Source: Trinickia soli (GTDB lineage: Bacteria > Pseudomonadota > Gammaproteobacteria > Burkholderiales > Burkholderiaceae). Taken from it: 64,000 nt of DNA. Position numbers and translations under genes: made by a program. Below, in pieces: positions 44,784 through 53,358 of the stretch. A model generated the notes under the pieces. The model was not told the origin of the DNA, searched no databases, and saw nothing but the letters and a program-made list of their open reading frames with translations. Position 1 is the stretch's first letter. Each line of letters starts with the position of its first letter. The stretch covers positions 1 through 64,000 of the forward strand of contig NZ_PNYB01000002.1 of NCBI RefSeq assembly GCF_002879855.1, written 5' to 3'.

Positions 44784-46040
44784 ATGCCTACGCCCACCTC
44801 ATCCGCTTCCCGCGCGCCATTGTTGTCCACCGCCGAGGCGCTGTCAGCGCTGCTGGCCGCCGCGGTTCCCATCGCCGAAACCGAATCCGTCCCGACGCGG
44901 GACGCGCTAGGGCGCGTGCTATCCGCCGATGTCGTATCGGCGCTCGACGTACCGCCAGCGCAGATGAGCGCGATGGACGGCTATGCGGTGCGCGTCGCGG
45001 ATCTGACGCATGGCGATCGGCGCTTGCCGGTATCCCAGCGTGTGGCGGCTGGCCAATCGCCGCAACCGTTGGCCGCTGGCACGGCGGCCCGCATTTTTAC
45101 GGGCGCGCCGGTGCCGCCGGGCGCAGATGCCGTCGTGATGCAGGAGCAAACCGAAGCGGACGGTGATGCAGTGGCGATTCTGCATACGCCGAAAGCCGGC
45201 GAATGGATGACGGCGCAGGGAGCGGACATCCGTCGCGGCGCCGTCGTTCTGCCGGCCGGCACGCGGCTTTCGCCGCAAGCGTTGGGGCTTGCGGCATCGA
45301 TCGGCTGCGCCAGGCTGGATGTCACGCGGCGCCTGAAGGTGGCGGTTTTCTTCACGGGCGACGAACTGACGATGCCGGGCGAACCGCTTGCCCCGGGCGG
45401 GATCTACAACTCGAACCGCTTTACGATCGGCGGGCTGCTGGCACGCCTTAACTGCGAAGTGACCGATCTGGGCATCGTGCCCGATCGCCTGGAAGCGACG
45501 TGCGATGCCCTGGCTGCCGCTGCGCGCGGGCACGACCTGATCCTGACTTCGGGTGGCGTGTCGGTCGGCGAGGAAGATCACGTGAAACCGGCCGTCGAAT
45601 CGTTGGGGCGCCTCGCGCTTTGGCAGATCGCGATGAAACCGGGCAAACCGCTCGCCTATGGCGCCGTGCGCAAATCGGCGGCCGCGGGCCCGGCCGAGGA
45701 AACGCATTTCATCGGTTTGCCGGGCAACCCCGTGTCGAGCTTCGTGACGTTTCTCATGTTCGTCCGGCCGTTCTTGTTGCGACTGTCGGGCGTGCGCGAC
45801 GTTGCGCCTCGCGCACTGTCGCTGCGGGCCGATTTCACGCAGGAGAAGGGCGATCGTCGCAACGAATTTCTGCGCGCACGCATCAACGCGGCGGGCGGCC
45901 TCGATCTGTTCCCGAACCAGAGTTCCGCGGTGCTGACATCGACGGTCTGGGGCGACGGTCTCATCGACAATCCGCCGAATCATGCAATCAGCGCAGGCGA
46001 AACGGTACGGTTTCTTCCCTTTTCCGAATTGCTTGGCTGA
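44784..46040 (+). CDS. moeA: Molybdopterin molybdenumtransferase MoeA
   Basis: A 418-residue enzyme that inserts molybdate into adenylylated molybdopterin. LSAMDGYAVR-type sequence (MSAMDGYAVRVAD) near residue 62, ARIFTGAPVPPGADAVVMQE, the MoaB/MogA-like core TSGGVSVGEEDHVKP, and IAMKPGKPLAYG/FIGLPGNPVSSF are all present. The C-terminal domain ends NPPNHAISAGETVRFLPF. First of three adjacent molybdenum cofactor genes; moaD starts 40 bases later. Confidence 0.96.
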   Translation: MPTPTSSASRAPLLSTAEALSALLAAAVPIAETESVPTRDALGRVLSADVVSALDVPPAQMSAMDGYAVRVADLTHGDRRLPVSQRVAAGQSPQPLAAGTAARIFTGAPVPPGADAVVMQEQTEADGDAVAILHTPKAGEWMTAQGADIRRGAVVLPAGTRLSPQALGLAASIGCARLDVTRRLKVAVFFTGDELTMPGEPLAPGGIYNSNRFTIGGLLARLNCEVTDLGIVPDRLEATCDALAAAARGHDLILTSGGVSVGEEDHVKPAVESLGRLALWQIAMKPGKPLAYGAVRKSAAAGPAEETHFIGLPGNPVSSFVTFLMFVRPFLLRLSGVRDVAPRALSLRADFTQEKGDRRNEFLRARINAAGGLDLFPNQSSAVLTSTVWGDGLIDNPPNHAISAGETVRFLPFSELLG

Positions 46041-46080
46041 CAGCCACACGCAATTACCACTCGTCGAGTGCGATGCCGAC

Positions 46081-46338
46081 ATGAAAATAGAACTCAGGTA
46101 CTTTGCAAGCGTGCGCGAGGCGCTCGGAACTGCCCAGGAAACCGTGGAAGTGCCCGAAGGCGTCGCCACAGTCGGGGACGTACGCACGTGGCTCTGCACG
46201 CGCGGCGGTGCGTGGGCCGACACGCTGGCGCAGGGGCGGGCGCTGCGCATGGCCTGCAACCACGCGATGACCGAAGCAGGAACGCGATTGACCGACGGTT
46301 GCGAAGTCGCGTTTTTCCCGCCCGTCACCGGCGGTTAA
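46081..46338 (+). CDS. moaD: Molybdopterin synthase small subunit MoaD
   Basis: An 85-residue ubiquitin-fold sulfur carrier: MKIELRYFASVREALGTAQE to the required C-terminal Gly-Gly (FFPPVTGG). The terminal glycine becomes a thiocarboxylate and gives sulfur to cyclic pyranopterin monophosphate bound by MoaE. The gene lies between moeA and moaE. Confidence 0.96.
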   Translation: MKIELRYFASVREALGTAQETVEVPEGVATVGDVRTWLCTRGGAWADTLAQGRALRMACNHAMTEAGTRLTDGCEVAFFPPVTGG

Positions 46339-46385
46339 GCGCACGCCATCTGCCCCGATTTCTGACCGATCGCCCGGAGGCCATC

Positions 46386-46868
46386 ATGACCGTTCGCGTT
46401 CAAACTGACGATTTCGACCTGTCGACCGAAATCGGCTTGCTGCGGGCCGAGAACCCGAAGGTCGGGGCCGTCGTCGCCTTCGTCGGCACCGTGCGCGACC
46501 TGAACGACGGCGAAGACGTCGCCGCGATGGAGCTCGAACATTATCCGGGCATGACGGAAAAGGCGCTCGAAGCGATCGTCGTGGAGGCGAGGCGCCGCTG
46601 GCCCGGCTCGGAGATTCTGATCGTCCATCGCGTCGGCAAGCTCCATCCGCGCGATCAGATCGTGTTGGCGGCGGCTACGTCAATGCATCGACACGACGCG
46701 TTCGATGCTTGTTCGTTCGTCATGGATTATCTGAAGACGCAAGCGCCGTTTTGGAAAAAGGAGACGACGCCGGGCGGAGAACGATGGGTCGACGCCCGGG
46801 TCTCGGACGATGTCGCACTGGCGCGTTGGGGGCTGGCCTCGACCAACGTCGCGCCGAGCGACGAGTGA
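46386..46868 (+). CDS. moaE: Molybdopterin synthase large subunit MoaE
   Basis: A 160-residue catalytic subunit forming a heterotetramer with MoaD. VGAVVAFVGTVRDLNDGEDV, MELEHYPGMTEKALEAIV and IVHRVGKLHPRDQIVLAA are conserved. The active-site lysines lie in MDYLKTQAPFWKKE near residue 120. GGAGG is found about 8 bases before the ATG at 46386. Together with MoaD it makes the dithiolene of molybdopterin. Confidence 0.96.
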   Translation: MTVRVQTDDFDLSTEIGLLRAENPKVGAVVAFVGTVRDLNDGEDVAAMELEHYPGMTEKALEAIVVEARRRWPGSEILIVHRVGKLHPRDQIVLAAATSMHRHDAFDACSFVMDYLKTQAPFWKKETTPGGERWVDARVSDDVALARWGLASTNVAPSDE

Positions 46869-46923
46869 GTGCCGCAGGCTCGTGCGGCGGGCTTCAGCGG
46901 CCGCGGCCGGCCGCGGGGGGGCG

Positions 46924-47502
46924 TCAACGGCCGGATTGACCCGATTCCGGGTCCGCGTCGGGTGTCGAGCGGCCTATGATTCTGGTCGGAAACGGCTCGC
47001 GGCGGCGGCCCCCAGAGGGGCTCTCGATCGACGCGTCGGCGTTGCGTCTCGGTGCGATCCGGTCGAGCAGCGCCTGTTGTTCGGGCGGGATGGCATAGTC
47101 CCAGCCGAACCGGCTCAATTGCAGGCTTTGGGCGATTCGCAGTGCCGGTTCCATGAAGCGGACGGCGGCCGCAGGTTCGTAGCGGTCGCAGACGGTATCC
47201 AAAAACAAGTGCAGCCAGCGGCTGAAATGGCGCGGCTCGACGCCTTCGAGCGGCTGATGGGCTTGCTGAATGTTGCCGCGATAGCGCTTGTCGCCCAGCA
47301 CGAGGCTGCCCCAGAACACGCACATTTTGGGCAAATGGGTATCCCAGCGGCCTTCGAGCACTGCGTCAAAAACGGGTCCAAGCAGCGGATCGGCCCGCAC
47401 GCGATCGTAAAAGGCATAGACGAGTTCGCGAATATTCGCTTCCGTCGGCTCGGCATAGCGCTGTGGGAGTGTCCCGGCGCCGGTGTCAGTAGAGGTGGCC
47501 AT
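46924..47502 (-). CDS. Group III truncated haemoglobin
   Basis: A 192-residue protein whose first 135 residues form a group III (trHbP) globin: NIRELVYAFYDRVRADPLLG, then WDTHLPKMCVFWGSLVLG and NIQQAHQPLEGVEPRHFSRW, which contains the probable haem-ligand His. The last 50 residues (after LLDRIAPRRN) are a polar Arg/Ser/Pro tail not found in minimal members. Such globins bind oxygen or nitric oxide. It is divergent from an NsrR-type regulator, which points to a nitric oxide response. Confidence 0.87.
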   Translation of the reverse strand: MATSTDTGAGTLPQRYAEPTEANIRELVYAFYDRVRADPLLGPVFDAVLEGRWDTHLPKMCVFWGSLVLGDKRYRGNIQQAHQPLEGVEPRHFSRWLHLFLDTVCDRYEPAAAVRFMEPALRIAQSLQLSRFGWDYAIPPEQQALLDRIAPRRNADASIESPSGGRRREPFPTRIIGRSTPDADPESGQSGR

Positions 47503-47557
47503 CGAATTTACCGTAGCGCGCGCTGCGATCGCGGCGCGCTCGTGGAAAACTGCGCGT

Positions 47558-47578
47558 AAAGCAGACTAAAAGCAGACT
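47558..47578. repeat. Short tandem repeat in the globin/NsrR intergenic region
   Basis: AAAGCAGACT occurs at 47558-47567 and 47569-47578, an 11-base period. The gap also holds GATGCAT (47630-47636), which resembles half of an NsrR site. Neither is proven to bind a regulator. Confidence 0.4.
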
Positions 47579-47747
47579 AAATTAAGAGAAGGCGCAAATT
47601 GCCGCAGCAGTCGGCATACCTGCGTGCTCGATGCATGTTATGGTCAAGCCGCCGTCTATACAACCCTTCGCCCGGTGCGGTATTGCCGTCGGACACGATC
47701 CGCTGCCCGACCCCGTACCTGGCTTTATTCGAGCTGTTGCGTGCCAG

Positions 47748-48242
47748 ATGAGACTTACAGACTACACCGACTACGCCCTGCGCGTGCTGCTGTTCCTGGC
47801 CGTGCGCGACGAGGGACTCACGACGATCCATGACATTTCCGAAGCGTACGGGGTGTCGAAGAACCACCTGATGAAGGTGGTGCAGCGGCTCGGCGAACTG
47901 GGTTGGATCGACACGGTGCGGGGCCGGAACGGTGGCCTACGCCTGAATTCACGCTCGCTCTCGCTGACGATTGGCGAAGTCGTGCGCGGGACTGAAGGTG
48001 ATTTCGCGATCGTCGGCTGCTTTCCGCGCGAGGGCGCCGAACCACGCAGCTGCGTCATAGAGCCGCAGTGCCGGCTGAAGCATGTATTCGAGGCGGCCCG
48101 CGCCGCATTCCTTGCGGAACTCGATAGGCATACGCTGGGCGAGCTCGCCAGTCCGGCCGCGCCGCTGGCTGCTTTGCTGGGCCTGGGCACCGTTCCGACG
48201 GGTGCGCCGGCTCGACCGGTGGTGCCGATCACGGCTGCGTAG
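47748..48242 (+). CDS. nsrR: Rrf2-family iron-sulfur regulator, NsrR-like
   Basis: A 164-residue Rrf2-family DNA-binding protein. MRLTDYTDYALRVLLFLAVR and the helix-turn-helix (IHDISEAYGVSKNHLMKVV) match NsrR. Three cysteines, C91, C102 and C108, are placed like the NsrR cluster ligands, although the first spacing (ten residues) is longer than the four to six of E. coli or Neisseria. NsrR represses nitric oxide defence genes until NO damages its Fe-S cluster. Its neighbour is the truncated globin gene. Confidence 0.82.
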   Translation: MRLTDYTDYALRVLLFLAVRDEGLTTIHDISEAYGVSKNHLMKVVQRLGELGWIDTVRGRNGGLRLNSRSLSLTIGEVVRGTEGDFAIVGCFPREGAEPRSCVIEPQCRLKHVFEAARAAFLAELDRHTLGELASPAAPLAALLGLGTVPTGAPARPVVPITAA

Positions 48243-48398
48243 TTCCGGTCGGACCGCGGCGGGGCGACGGGTCGCGCAGGATGCCCGGCTCGGCCGTGGG
48301 TCGACGGCGGCGAAATGTGTGTGTCTTTCGCCAGAATCTGCTTGAAACGCGCCGAGAGCGCCTCATTTTGGTGATAGTCAAAAGTTGGAGGTCTCTTC

Positions 48399-50996
48399 AT
48401 GAGAATCGACAAGCTCACCACCAAGTTTCAAGAAGCGCTCGCCGATGCCCAAAGTCTCGCGGTCGGCCGCGGTCAACAATACATCGAACCCGTCCATGTG
48501 CTGGCGGCGCTCGTGGCGCAGGAGGACGGCTCGGCGCGGTCGCTGCTCTCGCGCGCCGGCGTGCATATTCAGGCGTTGCAAACGGCGCTGAACGAGGCCG
48601 TTTCGCGCTTGCCGCAGGTGCAGGGGACCGACGGCAACGTGCAGATCAGCCGCGAGCTCAACGGCTTGCTCAATCAAGCGGACAAAGAAGCGCAGCAGCT
48701 GAACGACACCTTTATCGCGAGCGAAATGTTTCTGCTGGCCGTTGCCGACGACAAAGGCGAGGCGGGGCGGCTCGCCCGGCAGTACGGTCTCACGCGCAAA
48801 TCGCTCGAAACGGCGATCGCCGCCGTGCGTGGCGGCGGGCAGGTGCATAGTGCCGATGCCGAAAGCCAGCGGGAGGCGCTCAAGAAATACACGATCGATC
48901 TGACCGAGCGGGCTCGCGCGGGTAAGCTCGACCCCGTGATCGGCCGCGACGACGAGATTCGCCGCTCGATCCAGATTTTGCAGCGCCGCACGAAGAACAA
49001 TCCCGTGCTGATCGGCGAGCCAGGCGTCGGCAAGACAGCGATCGTCGAAGGGCTCGCGCAACGTATCGTCAACGGCGAGGTGCCCGAATCGCTCAAGAGC
49101 AAGCGCGTGCTGTCGCTCGACATGGCGGGATTGCTGGCGGGCGCGAAGTATCGGGGCGAGTTCGAGGAGCGGCTCAAGGCCGTCCTGCAGGACATCGCGC
49201 GCGACGAGGGACAAACGATCGTCTTCATCGACGAGCTTCACACGATGGTCGGTGCGGGCAAGGCCGAGGGCGCGATCGATGCGGGCAACATGCTCAAGCC
49301 GGCGCTCGCGCGCGGCGAGTTGCACTGCATCGGGGCGACGACGCTCGATGAATACCGCAAGTACATCGAAAAGGACGCGGCGCTCGAGCGGCGCTTCCAG
49401 AAGGTGCTCGTCGACGAGCCGTCGGTCGAGGCGACCATCGCCATCCTGCGCGGGCTGCAGGAAAAATACGAGTTACATCATGGCGTCGAAATCACCGACC
49501 CGGCGATCGTCGCCGCGGCGGAGCTTTCGCATCGCTACATCACCGATCGTTTCTTGCCCGACAAGGCCATCGATCTGATCGACGAGGCCGCCTCGAAAAT
49601 CAAGATGGAGATCGACTCGAAGCCCGAGGCAATGGATCGGCTCGACCGCCGCCTGATCCAACTGAAGATCGAGCGCGAGGCCGTGAAGAAGGAGAAAGAC
49701 GAAGCCTCGCAAAAGCGCCTGCAATTGATCGAAGAGGAAATCGAGCGTTTGAACCGCGAGTATTCCGATCTCGACGAGATTTGGACGGTCGAGAAAGCTG
49801 CGGTGCAGGGCAGTGCGCAATTGAAGGAAGAGATCGAGAAGACGCGCGCGGAAATCGTGCGGCAGCAGCGCGAGGGCAAGCTCGAAAAGGTTGCCGAGCT
49901 TCAGTACGGCAAGCTGCCGGAGCTCGAAGCGCGCCTGAAGCAGGTCACCCAGGCGGAAGCCCGGGAGCAGCATAACCCGACGCGTCCGCGGCTGTTGCGT
50001 ACCCAGGTCGGCGCGGAAGAGATCGCGGAAGTGGTCTCGCGCTCGACGGGCATTCCGGTGTCGCGGATGATGCAAGGCGAGCGCGAAAAGCTGTTGCAGA
50101 TCGAAGAGAAGCTGCACGAGCGCGTGGTTGGGCAGGACGAAGCGATCAGCGCGGTGGCCGATGCAATCCGACGTTCGCGCGCGGGGCTGGCCGATCCGAA
50201 TCGCCCTTACGGCTCGTTCCTGTTTCTGGGCCCGACCGGTGTCGGCAAGACGGAATTGTGCAAAGCGCTGGCCTCGTTCCTATTCGATTCCGAGGAGCAC
50301 CTGATTCGGATCGATATGAGCGAGTTCATGGAAAAGCACAGCGTTGCGCGGCTCATCGGCGCACCGCCGGGCTACATCGGCTATGAGGAAGGCGGCTACC
50401 TGACCGAAGCCGTGCGCCGCAAGCCGTACAGCGTGATCCTGCTCGACGAAGTCGAAAAGGCCCATCCCGACGTCTTCAACGTGTTGTTGCAGGTGCTCGA
50501 CGACGGACGCATGACGGACGGCCAAGGCCGCACTGTCGATTTCAAGAACACGGTCATCGTGATGACGTCGAATCTCGGTTCGCAGATGATTCAGGCGATG
50601 TCGGGCGAGCCGCAAGAATCGGTGCGCGAGGCCGTCTGGGTCGAAGTGAAACAACACTTCCGTCCCGAGTTTCTGAACCGGATCGACGAGGTCGTCGTGT
50701 TCCATGCGCTCGATCGCAGCAATATCGAGGCGATCGCGAAGATCCAACTGCAACGTCTGTACGAACGGTTGGCCAAGCTCGACATGCAGCTCGTCGTCTC
50801 CGATTCCGCGCTCGAGCAGATCGCGAAGGTCGGCTACGATCCGCTGTTCGGCGCACGGCCGCTCAAGCGGGCGATCCAGCAGGAGATCGAAAATCCGGTC
50901 GCCAAGCTGATCCTTGCCGGACGGTTCGGGCCGAAGGATGTGATCCCGGTCGACATCGAAGGCGGCCGATTCGTCTTCGAGCGCGTGGTCCACTGA
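48399..50996 (+). CDS. clpB: Disaggregase chaperone ClpB
   Basis: An 865-residue AAA+ hexamer. [20 protein letters not shown] begins the N-domain. Walker A1 is [15 protein letters not shown] (about 206), Walker B1 [13 protein letters not shown], the middle coiled coil spans about 410-525 (Glu/Lys/Arg-rich), and Walker A2 is [15 protein letters not shown] (about 607). With DnaK it dissolves protein aggregates after heat shock. No sigma-32 promoter was confirmed by eye. Confidence 0.97.
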   Translation: MRIDKLTTKFQEALADAQSLAVGRGQQYIEPVHVLAALVAQEDGSARSLLSRAGVHIQALQTALNEAVSRLPQVQGTDGNVQISRELNGLLNQADKEAQQLNDTFIASEMFLLAVADDKGEAGRLARQYGLTRKSLETAIAAVRGGGQVHSADAESQREALKKYTIDLTERARAGKLDPVIGRDDEIRRSIQILQRRTKNNPVLIGEPGVGKTAIVEGLAQRIVNGEVPESLKSKRVLSLDMAGLLAGAKYRGEFEERLKAVLQDIARDEGQTIVFIDELHTMVGAGKAEGAIDAGNMLKPALARGELHCIGATTLDEYRKYIEKDAALERRFQKVLVDEPSVEATIAILRGLQEKYELHHGVEITDPAIVAAAELSHRYITDRFLPDKAIDLIDEAASKIKMEIDSKPEAMDRLDRRLIQLKIEREAVKKEKDEASQKRLQLIEEEIERLNREYSDLDEIWTVEKAAVQGSAQLKEEIEKTRAEIVRQQREGKLEKVAELQYGKLPELEARLKQVTQAEAREQHNPTRPRLLRTQVGAEEIAEVVSRSTGIPVSRMMQGEREKLLQIEEKLHERVVGQDEAISAVADAIRRSRAGLADPNRPYGSFLFLGPTGVGKTELCKALASFLFDSEEHLIRIDMSEFMEKHSVARLIGAPPGYIGYEEGGYLTEAVRRKPYSVILLDEVEKAHPDVFNVLLQVLDDGRMTDGQGRTVDFKNTVIVMTSNLGSQMIQAMSGEPQESVREAVWVEVKQHFRPEFLNRIDEVVVFHALDRSNIEAIAKIQLQRLYERLAKLDMQLVVSDSALEQIAKVGYDPLFGARPLKRAIQQEIENPVAKLILAGRFGPKDVIPVDIEGGRFVFERVVH

Positions 50997-51036
50997 CGCG
51001 TCTGGCCGGGACCGGAGCCCGGTGTTAGTCTGCGAA

Positions 51037-51065
51037 GGCCGAGCATTTCCATGCTCGGCCTTTTT
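51037..51065 (+). terminator. Intrinsic terminator of clpB
   Basis: A perfect 10-bp stem, GGCCGAGCAT (51037-51046) with ATGCTCGGCC (51051-51060), a TTCC loop and five T residues. Confidence 0.95.
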
Positions 51066-51089
51066 CTCATCCGGGTGGTTCATAGGCGC

Positions 51090-51120
51090 TTGACTTCGAG
51101 TGCGCTCTAAGTCTTAACGT
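51090..51120 (+). promoter_or_regulatory. MerR-type promoter and operator
   Basis: TTGACT (51090-51095) is a good -35 element and TAACGT (51115-51120) a possible -10, separated by about 19 bases, the stretched spacing typical of MerR-controlled promoters. The spacer is a near-palindrome, GACTT...AAGTC (51092-51113) with AGTGCGCT at the centre. The MerR gene starts 11 bases beyond, so it is probably autoregulated. Confidence 0.75.
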
Positions 51121-51130
51121 TGAGGTTGTC

Positions 51131-51631
51131 ATGTCGGAAGCACTCACGATTGGTCGGATGGCCGGGGCGCTCGGCGTTACTGCGCATACGTTGCGGTACT
51201 ACGAACAGGCCGGGCTGATTCGGCCGGTTTCACGTTCGCAAGCAGGGCACCGTCTTTACTCGCCCGCCGATATCGAATGGCTGCGGTTCGTGATGCGTCT
51301 GAAAGCGACGGGGATGCCGATTGCGAAAATGCAGGCGATCGCGGCGCTGCGAGCCAAGGGCGCGGAAACGGCGGCTGAGCGGCGCGCGTTGCTGATCGAA
51401 CACCGCGAAGCGGTGCTTGCGCAGTTGCAGCAGTGGCAGGCGAACCTCGCCGCGATCGACGAGAAAATCGTCGCCTACGACGCGATGGTGCGAGACATGA
51501 CGAACGACAAAACCAACCCTCAATCGTCAAAGGATCGGCCATGGCCCACGAAACGAACGCAAACAACGACCGCTACGCACGCGGATGGGACAAGCTCAAG
51601 GAAATCGACGGAGAGGCCGGCGAGCGCGTGA
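51131..51631 (+). CDS. MerR-family transcriptional regulator
   Basis: A 166-residue MerR protein: [20 protein letters not shown] (winged helix), [20 protein letters not shown], then a dimerisation coiled coil (about 75-125). No conserved metal-binding cysteines are present, so it is not a metal sensor of the MerR/CueR type. The C-terminal 30 residues (Thr/Lys-rich) are encoded in the overlap with the next gene and are probably unstructured. It starts just after a 19-base-spaced promoter. Confidence 0.88.
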   Translation: MSEALTIGRMAGALGVTAHTLRYYEQAGLIRPVSRSQAGHRLYSPADIEWLRFVMRLKATGMPIAKMQAIAALRAKGAETAAERRALLIEHREAVLAQLQQWQANLAAIDEKIVAYDAMVRDMTNDKTNPQSSKDRPWPTKRTQTTTATHADGTSSRKSTERPASA

Positions 51632-51957
51632 TCGAAGCGCTGGCGCCGATCGCCCCGGACTTCGCGCGCTACCTGATCGAGTTTCCGTTCGGCGATATCT
51701 ACAGCCGCCCGGCGCTCGATCTCAAATCGCGCGAAATTGCGACGATCGCCGCACTGGCAGCATTGGGCAATGCGCAGCCGCAATTGAAAGTCCACATCGA
51801 GGGCGCGCTCAACGTCGGCTGCACGCGAGAAGAGATCGTCGAGGTGTTCATGCAGATGGCCGTGTATGCGGGCTTTCCGGCTGCACTCAATGCGCTGTTT
51901 GCCGCGCGTGAAGTGTTCGCGGCGCGTGATGCGGCGCAGGCCGCCGCGATGGCTTGA
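51541..51957 (+). CDS. Carboxymuconolactone decarboxylase family protein
   Basis: A 138-residue helical protein of the CMD/AhpD-like family: [20 protein letters not shown], then [13 protein letters not shown] and [20 protein letters not shown]. It has a single cysteine in this region and no CXXC pair, so it resembles gamma-carboxymuconolactone decarboxylases rather than AhpD peroxidases. The ATG at 51541 lies inside the MerR gene, overlapping it by 91 bases in another frame, which implies co-expression. Substrate unknown; no aromatic catabolism genes are near. Confidence 0.85.
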   Translation: MAHETNANNDRYARGWDKLKEIDGEAGERVIEALAPIAPDFARYLIEFPFGDIYSRPALDLKSREIATIAALAALGNAQPQLKVHIEGALNVGCTREEIVEVFMQMAVYAGFPAALNALFAAREVFAARDAAQAAAMA

Positions 51958-51963
51958 GCGCCT

Positions 51964-53340
51964 TCAGACGACGTCGACGTGCGCCGCCTGGGCGGCGCGC
52001 GCGTGACGCTCGCTGACGACGCGCCAATGCAGGAACAAGCCGCCGCCGGCCACCGCGAGGCTGGCAGCGCTGGCGGCCCAGAAGCCGCGTGCGCCCGTCA
52101 ACCAGTGCGGTGCTGCGCCGCCGACATCGAAGCCGAGCAGATAGCCGCCGCCGAGGCCCACGCCCCAGAGCGCGAACGCGTAGATCACCGTTGGGCCGAC
52201 GGCGACCTTATAAGCCCGCAACACGAAGGCCGTCACTGTCTGGAACGTGTCGAAGACGTGATAGACGAGCATGATCGGCAGCAGCGGCATCGCGGCTGCG
52301 ATGACGGCCGCGTTGGTCGTATAGCCGGCCAGGATCGCGGGCCGCAGCAGGTATCCAGCCAGTGCATAACAAAAGCCGATCGCACACGCCATGACGATCC
52401 CGTGCAGCGCCAGCGTGCGAGCCGCCTCATGGCGTTGGGCGCCGAGCGCTTGTGCGACGAGCGTCGAAGTTGCAATGCCGATCGACATCGGCGTCATGTA
52501 CAGCACGGCGCCGAAATTGCCGGTGATCTGATGACCGGCCAGCGTCGTCGTACCGAAGCGGGCGATAAACAGCGCCATGAACGTGTACGAGGTGACTTCG
52601 ATCAGGTACGAAAGCCCCATCGGCACCCCGAGCTTGAGCAGCGCGAGCTGCCTGCGCTTCACGGGCCAGCAAAAGTGTTTGAAGATTTCGAATGGGGTGA
52701 AGAGATCGAGCTTGGCCAGTAGCGTCAGGCCGACCGCCGCAAATGCCCAATTGATGACGGTGCTGGCGAGCGCACATCCGGGGCCGCCGAGCGCCGGCAC
52801 GCCGAGTCCGCCGAAGATGAACCATAGATTGAGCGGGATCTTCAGCAGCAATGCGCTGACTTGCAGGACCATGACGAGGCGCGGCTTGCCAATGCCGTTT
52901 GCGATCGCCGTGTAGACGCGAAAGGCAAGACTCGCAGGCAGACCCAGCGCCGCGATGCGCAAATAGGTTTCCGTGCGATCGTGCAGCGCGGGCGGTACAC
53001 GTGAAATGTCGAGCAACGGACCCGGGAAGAACATCACGAAGAAGCCCAGCGCGGCCATGCCCGCCGCCAGCCAGAACCCCTGGCGAACTTCTTCGCCGAT
53101 CTCCGTGTAGCGCCGCGCGCCGTAGAGCTGACCCGCGATCGGCTGCAAGGCAAGGATGACGCCGGTCAAGCCAACGAACACCGAGACATAGACGGAAGAT
53201 CCAAGCCCCAGCGCGGCAAGATCGACCGCTGAATAGCGGCCGACCATCACGGTGTCCATCACGCCGAATGCGATGATGGCCAGTTGTCCGATCAGCACCG
53301 GCCATGCGAGGCCGGCGATCTTGCGCATGTCTGCAAACAT
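51964..53340 (-). CDS. MATE-family multidrug exporter (NorM type)
   Basis: A 458-residue membrane protein with twelve hydrophobic segments in two halves. AGLAWPVLIGQLAIIAFGVM and VMVGRYSAVDLAALGLGSS in the first half and VPMGLSYLIEVTSYTFMALF/TTTLAGHQITGN in the second are MATE signatures. It should export cationic drugs or organic cations with sodium or protons. It is convergent with the CMD gene (6 bases) and follows the glycosyltransferase gene on the same strand by 18 bases. Confidence 0.92.
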   Translation of the reverse strand: MFADMRKIAGLAWPVLIGQLAIIAFGVMDTVMVGRYSAVDLAALGLGSSVYVSVFVGLTGVILALQPIAGQLYGARRYTEIGEEVRQGFWLAAGMAALGFFVMFFPGPLLDISRVPPALHDRTETYLRIAALGLPASLAFRVYTAIANGIGKPRLVMVLQVSALLLKIPLNLWFIFGGLGVPALGGPGCALASTVINWAFAAVGLTLLAKLDLFTPFEIFKHFCWPVKRRQLALLKLGVPMGLSYLIEVTSYTFMALFIARFGTTTLAGHQITGNFGAVLYMTPMSIGIATSTLVAQALGAQRHEAARTLALHGIVMACAIGFCYALAGYLLRPAILAGYTTNAAVIAAAMPLLPIMLVYHVFDTFQTVTAFVLRAYKVAVGPTVIYAFALWGVGLGGGYLLGFDVGGAAPHWLTGARGFWAASAASLAVAGGGLFLHWRVVSERHARAAQAAHVDVV

Positions 53341-53358
53341 GGCGTCAGGGTCAGAGGC

